Assembly (NCBI GenBank): GCA_947579605.1
Contig: OX388317.1
Coordinates: 19,053,384-19,117,383 of the forward strand
Source of the DNA: Athripsodes cinereus
Lineage: Eukaryota; Arthropoda; Insecta; Trichoptera; Leptoceridae
Direction of reading: 5' to 3'
DNA length: 64,000 nucleotides
Below are positions 58,700-64,000 of this stretch, piece after piece (within the stretch, counting starts at the first letter, position 1; each line of letters opens with the position of its first letter). The notes beneath the pieces are model-generated. The model made no database searches. It was not told the DNA's origin and saw nothing but the letters and a program-made list of their open reading frames with translations. The position numbers and the translations under genes were made by a program.

Positions 58700-58785
58700 C
58701 ACGAACTTATGCCTTTACAGGACAATTGAAAACATACAAGAGAATGGGAAGCATTATTCTTTTCTGGAAACTCACGGGGTTTGGG
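58700..58785 (-). repeat. Family A head fragment
   Basis: TATGCCTTTACAGGACAATT, GAAAACATACAAGAGAATGG, GGAAACTCACGGGGTTTGG. Confidence 0.6.
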
Positions 58786-58888
58786 TGGGTAAAGAAATTA
58801 GTTTGTCAGCATAGCCAGATGAATAGCGAGGGAATCATACAATCATAGTGCAAATAAATATGTATTTAAGATTAATTATGAGTTCGTG

Positions 58889-59072
58889 ATGAGTTCGTCT
58901 GTAGCCTGGAGGTAGAGTCTCAGCCTCATGAGCAAGGGGTGCGCGGTTCGATCCCAGATGCTGACAAACTCCCCTTTCACGATACAAGCTTTTAGTAGCT
59001 TACCGTGAAAGGTGTATAAGGTTATATTTAGGCTTATAACCGAACCCAGATATATCTTTTTAAAAAAAATGA
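58889..59072 (+). repeat. Family C tRNA-derived SINE, complete
   Basis: Head: A box TAGCCTGGAGG (58902-58912), B box GGTTCGATCCC (58945-58955). Body: CACGATACAAGCTTTTAGTA, GGTGTATAAGGTTATATTTA, CCCAGATATATCTTTTT, then A run. Body contains a CTTTCACG/CGTGAAAG pair that can form a hairpin. Confidence 0.9.
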
Positions 59073-60005
59073 TATAGGTCGTTATAATATAATATTTTTC
59101 ATCCAACAGTTCGTAACAACTTCTTTTGAATATATAAAAAAGTATATAAAATACATATAGCTATAAATTGAACAGCAATATAAGATTTTTTTCTGTGTTC
59201 GAAAAAAATATTTAGAAAATACGAAATTAATCAACTTCGTCCCCCCACACAGGCGACGCAATTTTCTCTACTTCGTTATTAATTATTATTTCCATACGGT
59301 CTAATTTAAATCTTATTAACTTACGTTCTACATTTTTATTTTTAATAAAATTATTAAAAAAATATTTCCCGGAGGTAATTACTTTCAATACCTTTCCTCT
59401 TCTCATGACGTAGCAAGTAATTAATTAAAAAAGAACAACATAATTGCTAATATAACTTCCTTATTCTTGGATAACTAATAAAATTGTTGTGGGAAGAAAA
59501 TTACAAGATCCTGAATCAAGAAATTTTTGAGATTTATGAATTAAATTTCTTATATTCTTATAAAAAACTGGTTTTCTTCAGATTAATAAAGTATTTCCGT
59601 AATCGACCTTTCAAAAGTTGATTTTTTTTTATTCATTTCTCTCATCGACGGCTTTTATATAGGTAATCTTTCATATTGTTACAGAAAAGACAACTATGTT
59701 ACTTGTGAAAGTATAGTATGTAGCTATGTGCCTATAGGTACTACGAATAACAATGTACCTATGTAGACCTCAGTAGTCTCAGTAATATGGGAGAGATCAT
59801 TGTCTCAGCTGAATCATGAGTTGATGGCTAGTAATAGCCAAAAATTTCAATCATCTTAAAAGACCTTCTTCAGCAATACATTGTTCATATGAATATGATA
59901 TCAGAGTTTTTAGTATTTTTTTACCTCGGTTAGCAAAGAATCGTTATAAATGGAGGAGACAATATATTTCTTCTCAGTTAACCCCAAAATATGTATGTAA
60001 ATGAA
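59073..60005. other. No gene or clear repeat seen
   Basis: AT-rich sequence downstream of the third exon; no further CUB coding segment recognised. Confidence 0.5.
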
Positions 60006-60009
60006 AATG

Positions 60010-60375
60010 TTTCGTGGAACAACCGGTAAAGAATTTATTTCTCACTCTATTCCGTAAGTTTCTGATTATCTTCATAAAGGCAAAAGTTCGAAAAAATAAA
60101 GACATTCATTCATTCATTCATCGCCCTCAACGCTCTCGGGAGCACAGGGCAGAAACCAGCCTTCTCCATTCAGAGCGTCTCTGCGCCAATTGCGTCACCT
60201 CTTTCCACGACATTCCCTGCGCAAATAAAGACATATTGCATCTTAAATTTAGCGATGAGATTGCTGCAAATTCTGAATGGCTTAATTTTTTAACGGAGGG
60301 GACAGATTGAGTATTTTTTACATACAGCTGGTTTGCTGTCTGCCCCACTATTGGGATGTACTGTGATGTAATAGG
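60010..60375 (+). repeat. Family A copy split by a LINE F insertion
   Basis: Head 60010-60093 (CGTGGAACAACCGGTAAAGA) and remainder 60223-60375 (TTAAATTTAGCGATGAGATT, CTGCCCCACTATTGGGATGT, ACTGTGATG) flank the insertion. The intact copy would be about 250 bp, the usual family length. Confidence 0.8.
60106..60222 (-). pseudogene. Family F LINE fragment, 117 bp, with 12-bp target duplication
   Basis: Flanked by AAATAAAGACAT at 60094-60105 and 60223-60234. Minus strand encodes AQGMSWKEVTQLAQRRSEWR, then RLVSALCSRE, and ends in a (GAAT)n tail. A severely 5'-truncated LINE insertion, nearly identical in protein to 54591-54720. Confidence 0.9.
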
Positions 60376-60889
60376 ATATTTACAGAAATAGTATTTTTTT
60401 TATTTATAGATCTATTTTTTTTTAAATTTGGATATTATTAAAATAAATTCGATGCAATAAATAAAAAGATGAAATAATATTTCAATTAAATATGCAAAAA
60501 AAATGGTTACATGTTTTTTTTTCAATCCAATTCTATATTTAATTATTAACCTAGAGGCGATTCGTGTTATTGTTTTTCTCTGAAATGTGGGTGTTATAAT
60601 CTGAAAATAAATATTAATATTTACGATAAAAAATTAAATAACATAGGTACATAAAAATGGGACGAATGCTTTGGGATTTAAATCGATTTAAAAGCTATCT
60701 AAAAAATCTGCCAATAATTTCCGAAATAAAAATAACATAAAAATATGAGTGAGTATGATGTTATTATTATTTATAGAGGTGTAACAGATAGACGCAAATA
60801 TCCGATATCTGGGTTAGATTTACCAGATAGCAACTCATTATCCGACCAGATACGGGATAGTCATTATATAGCTGAAAAATCATTGCTAA
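60376..60889. other. No gene; TATCCG-type words near 60805-60860
   Basis: ATATCCGATATCTGGG and CGACCAGATACGGGATA resemble the TATCCG-rich repeats at 28230-29100 and 63690-63740. Confidence 0.4.
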
Positions 60890-63297
60890 TTTGGAAGAAG
60901 GTACAGCATTGAAGAAAGATCCACCACACACCCGGATACCTCAGGAGTCTTTAACTCCTACTTATCCGCACATTCAAACCAAAATTGTCCTCACGGGCGT
61001 GCCATTAGGGAGGCCTGAAGGGCCGGCCGGCCAAAACCGCCGTCGTGGGAATCTTTTATATTACTTCTCTCTTCAATGTCCCTTCTGGGTGGTAACAATG
61101 TTTATTGAGTTATTATACAATATATACAAGTAAAAAAAAGAAAGAAAAATAAACAAAATGATACAAAACGTGAAGCAAAACAAATAAAACATGGTAATAA
61201 AATATATACACAAATTGGTAAGTACAGAAGGCCGAGGTGAGGTGTCCAGAGACGTGCTGTTAGGCGTTTAAAGGGCGCGAGCCCGAGAGTCGCCAGCGCC
61301 AGCATGGTGTGGAAACATTAAACCCTCCCAAAAGGGACATCCCTACCAAACCTACTCTCCACCAAGGGAGACAGGACGACACAACAAAAAGACGAGTTCG
61401 CCACACGCACCACCGCCACAATGGGCAAAACCAACCCTACGACGCTCCCACGTCAGACGGGGGTAAACCCGGCTGACGCAGAAGCTCCCAACGAGATACC
61501 CAAACATCCACAAACCCCAAAAATGCCTTTAGGTTCCTTGGGCATTGCAAAACCTCCCCAAACCATATAGGTCTGGGAGTGTTCTCACCCATATCATCTA
61601 GCATTGCATCTCTAGCATCATTCATCACAGAGCACTCCCATAGGATATGCTCGGCATACTGCGCCCCCAACCCACAAACACACCACGGATTCTCCGCTAG
61701 GCCAAGGTCATACAACTTGCCCTTTAGATCACCGTGGCCCGTCACAAGCTGGACGGCGTAGTGATTTAGGGAAAGGAAACGCCTCTTCATTCTCTCACAT
61801 ACGTCGGGAAGGAAACTGTAAACCAATCTAGCAGTTCTCCCCCGATCCCACCTATCTTGCCAGACCTCAAATGTTCTCTTTCGGATCAAGCCGATTGCCC
61901 TACTGAGTCCTCTAGTCCCAGGCTCCGCATGAACGGATATTCCAAGATGCTCAACATTGCCGTCAGCCTTGAGCTTACGCCTGGCTACACCATCTAAGAT
62001 TTCTAAATCAGCGGGCAACACACCAGCGATGACAGGAAGACCATCGCTAGCGGCCGTTCGATACGCACCAGTGACGGCGAGCAGGGGGAGTCTCTGTCCC
62101 CTCAAAACCGCCGCGGACACAGAACCAACCGCAAGACGGTGCGACCAAACACGGGCGCCATAGGTGACCTGGGCCACATACGTCGCCCGATAAATGGTAC
62201 GCACAGTCCGCGCCCTGAGGCCCCACGTACCACGACTGAGTCTGCGTAGAGTGTGAAATAACACTCCCGCTTTTTCGGCAGTCGCTCTCACGTGCGGAAG
62301 AAAGGTGAAGCCCCTGTCAAGGACAACCCCCAGGTATCGGACTTCATCAACAACCCTCACGGGATGCCCATCCATCCGAAGCACCGGGTTCCTGCCCCTT
62401 CCCAGCACACCCTTCAACCACAGCGCGGAGGTCTTGCTCGGTGAGAAAACAAGCCTGTTCACCCTGCCCCACGTCAAGATGCGATCTATCGCGATGCTAA
62501 ACTTGCTTTCGATTGCACTCCTCGTATCTCCAGAGAGTAAGAGAAGTGCATCGTCGGCGTACGCAAATATGGTGCAACCAGGCGGCAACTCCATTCTCAA
62601 GAGGTCATCAAACAGGACATTCCAAAGGAATGGTCCAAGGACCGATCCCTGCGGGCAGCCCATGCTGACTTCCCTCTCAACTAAATGCCCAGCGTGATGG
62701 ATTACCACTGACCTTTGGCTAAAGTAACTGCAGACAATGTCATACAGCCAGCGAGGACAAACCCGTATCTTAAGCTTGGCCAGGATAAGCGGCCACCACG
62801 CATTGTCAAAAGCCCCAGCTATGTCCAAGAAGACACCCAGCACATTCTTTTCTCTCCGTTCATCCTTCCATTTCAGACATGCATCAATGGCATGCTCAGT
62901 AGAGAGACCCCGGCTGAAGCCAAACTGTTTAGGACTACCCTGCGCCAGAGCCGACCCAAGCCGGTTCCTCACCAAGATCTCAAGAATCTTGCCGAAGGAA
63001 GGCAGCAGGGTAATCGGTCTGTACGCTTTGAGGTCCGACAGCGACTTGTCATTGCCTTTGGGTATCACTCTGAGCGAACCTTTCTTCCATACTTTTGGAA
63101 AAACACCCTCTTTCATACAACGCTGGAAAAGCTGCAACATCTCCGCTGGACAACTCTTCCAGACGTTTTTGACAATTATACCATTCAGTCTGTCAATCCC
63201 AAGAAGGTACAGCAAGATAACTTCTTACACTCATCAAGTCTTTTGAAGGATTCTTCGTCCTTTGTTCCATTCTTTCATTATCACATAGGTTTTAAGT
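60890..63297 (-). mobile_element. 5'-truncated R1-clade non-LTR retrotransposon
   Basis: A block clearly richer in GC than its surroundings. It comprises the reverse transcriptase frame at 61437-63215, a C-rich (on plus) 3' UTR at about 61140-61436 and a probable 3' end near 60890 after GGCCGGCCGGCC. The endonuclease domain and ORF1 are missing. The 5' edge abuts a family E' tail at 63303. Exact ends and target duplication not found. Confidence 0.75.
61437..63215 (-). CDS. R1-clade LINE reverse transcriptase, partial ORF2
   Basis: An uninterrupted 592-codon frame. The first listed codon is TTG and the open frame extends three codons further up to a stop at 63225-63227, so this is not a true start. 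Reverse transcriptase blocks: AYRPITLLPSFGKILE (residues 64-79), FLDIAGAFDNAWWP (129-142), GCPQGSVLGPF (186-196), catalytic YADD (219-222). The C-terminal Cys-X-Cys-X8-His-X4-Cys knuckle (residues 512-528, WCVCGLGAQYAEHILWEC) is typical of R1/TRAS/SART proteins. Upstream in another frame, TKDEESFKRLDECKKL suggests a frameshift near 63225 just before truncation. The N-terminal endonuclease is absent, so the copy cannot move by itself. The open frame implies a recent insertion. Confidence 0.88.
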   Translation of the reverse strand: MLYLLGIDRLNGIIVKNVWKSCPAEMLQLFQRCMKEGVFPKVWKKGSLRVIPKGNDKSLSDLKAYRPITLLPSFGKILEILVRNRLGSALAQGSPKQFGFSRGLSTEHAIDACLKWKDERREKNVLGVFLDIAGAFDNAWWPLILAKLKIRVCPRWLYDIVCSYFSQRSVVIHHAGHLVEREVSMGCPQGSVLGPFLWNVLFDDLLRMELPPGCTIFAYADDALLLLSGDTRSAIESKFSIAIDRILTWGRVNRLVFSPSKTSALWLKGVLGRGRNPVLRMDGHPVRVVDEVRYLGVVLDRGFTFLPHVRATAEKAGVLFHTLRRLSRGTWGLRARTVRTIYRATYVAQVTYGARVWSHRLAVGSVSAAVLRGQRLPLLAVTGAYRTAASDGLPVIAGVLPADLEILDGVARRKLKADGNVEHLGISVHAEPGTRGLSRAIGLIRKRTFEVWQDRWDRGRTARLVYSFLPDVCERMKRRFLSLNHYAVQLVTGHGDLKGKLYDLGLAENPWCVCGLGAQYAEHILWECSVMNDARDAMLDDMGENTPRPIWFGEVLQCPRNLKAFLGFVDVWVSRWELLRQPGLPPSDVGAS

Positions 63298-63302
63298 AAG
63301 CT

Positions 63303-63410
63303 ATTTATTTATTTATTTTATTCTTCTTGCATATCATCATTCACATAACAAAATCAACAAATCAGTTTACATAAGAAAAAATGTGATGATATGCAAAAAA
63401 TGTGTTAAAT
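63303..63410 (-). repeat. Family E' LINE 3' tail
   Basis: (TTTA)n, CTTCTTGCATATCATCATTC, AAAATGTGATGATATGCAA. Truncated relative to 50772-50945. Confidence 0.7.
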
Positions 63411-63482
63411 GTAAATTATTTAAAACTCGTACTAGACGGGACCAAAATAATTTTTTCATTTGCTTACATTTATCATTAAATA

Positions 63483-63626
63483 CATTATTTATTTATTAAT
63501 TCATTATTTACTGTACATTGATCACTATACCATACACTTTTATAGAAAAAATGCATTCAAATTAAATACAAGTAATATACAGAGAGCCAGTTTATCGCAA
63601 AAGCCCCATCTCTTCCAGCTAACCCA
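63483..63626 (-). repeat. Family E LINE 3' tail
   Basis: TTTACTGTACATTGATCA, GAGAGCCAGTTTATCGCAAA, CATCTCTTCCAGCTAACCC. Confidence 0.75.
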
Positions 63627-64000
63627 AATTTTCCACCATCTAAATGCTCTTAGCTTGCTTTTAACTAAACACATCATGACAATGGCTGAATATCCGACTA
63701 TCCGGTAATGGATCTCATCAGATATTCGGTATCCGTCAAAACCATTATCAATATCATCCCTAATTATTATTCACATATTGTACAAAAAATATTTTCGCAT
63801 AACTTATTTGCCATTCTACATACAATGTAAATATTCTTGAGAATTTTATCCTTTGTGTCTTTGTGCAAAAATTATTGAGCACAAAATATTCATGTTTGTG
63901 TTGGTATTTATTATGTAGGTAAATTCTGTATGTTGAAATATAAAAATGTATAAAATATTTATAAAGGTTTTGAATTATAAAACTTTGAAAATGATTTTTA
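63627..64000. other. No gene; TATCCGG-rich element scrap
   Basis: CTGAATATCCGACTATCCGG and GATATTCGGTATCCGTC at 63686-63738 belong to the TATCCG word group seen upstream of the first CUB exon. Confidence 0.45.

Noticed and set aside
62305..63299. Plus-strand frames of 130, 194 and 169 codons
   Set aside because: They lie antisense to the reverse transcriptase frame, whose motifs on the minus strand are unmistakable.
1..64000. Search for endogenous viral genes, operons or a gene cluster
   Set aside because: No gag/pol/env set, LTR pair, clustered genes or bacterial-type features were seen; all coding remains beyond the CUB exons are non-LTR retroelement pieces.

Overview
The window looks like genomic DNA from a moth or butterfly (Lepidoptera). 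It is very AT-rich, has GT-AG introns, and is dense in short degenerate transposable elements. Typical lepidopteran signs are tRNA-headed SINEs, LINE 3' tails ending in AATAAATAAA, a 5'-truncated R1-clade LINE and many GTAGGTACCTAC-like words. There is no bacterial, organellar or viral gene content. The only host protein-coding sequence I can support is three short exons of one plus-strand gene at 29146-29305, 32739-32798 and 56696-56784. Together they encode 103 codons of a CUB domain. The gene continues beyond both window edges, so almost everything else is intron or 5' flank filled with mobile elements.

Layout. 1-29 kb: upstream intron or flank, with a 137-bp tandem repeat, hAT and other MITEs, tRNA-SINEs and LINE C-terminal scraps. 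29.1-32.8 kb: first two exons, separated by a 3.4-kb intron. The first exon is preceded by diverged tandem copies of a sequence that looks like its own splice acceptor. 32.8-56.7 kb: a 23.9-kb intron holding many repeats, a microhomology-bounded duplication cluster and a cluster of three perfect TGACGTCA sites. 56.7-64 kb: third exon, an RTE-like LINE tail, a nested MITE (hAT inside a Tc1/mariner-type foldback element), and a GC-richer R1-clade LINE with a 592-codon open frame on the minus strand.

Repeat families, with letters used below. A: about 240-bp SINE-like element, at least 24 loci, both strands. R: RTE-like LINE C-terminus and tail. F: a second LINE C-terminus. J, K: two further LINE C-termini. 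B, C, D: tRNA-headed SINEs. E and E': LINE 3' tails. G: short element with foldback forms. H, I, M: other tails. The clearest biological signal is that family A ends with the same roughly 35-bp 3' tail as LINE family R, which is the signature of a SINE using a partner LINE's machinery. Two copies of A were later broken by insertions of LINE F with visible target-site duplications.

Coordinates of the exons, the two TSD-bounded MITEs and the reverse transcriptase frame are base-exact. Boundaries of most degenerate repeats are approximate. Family names are by eye; no database was searched.
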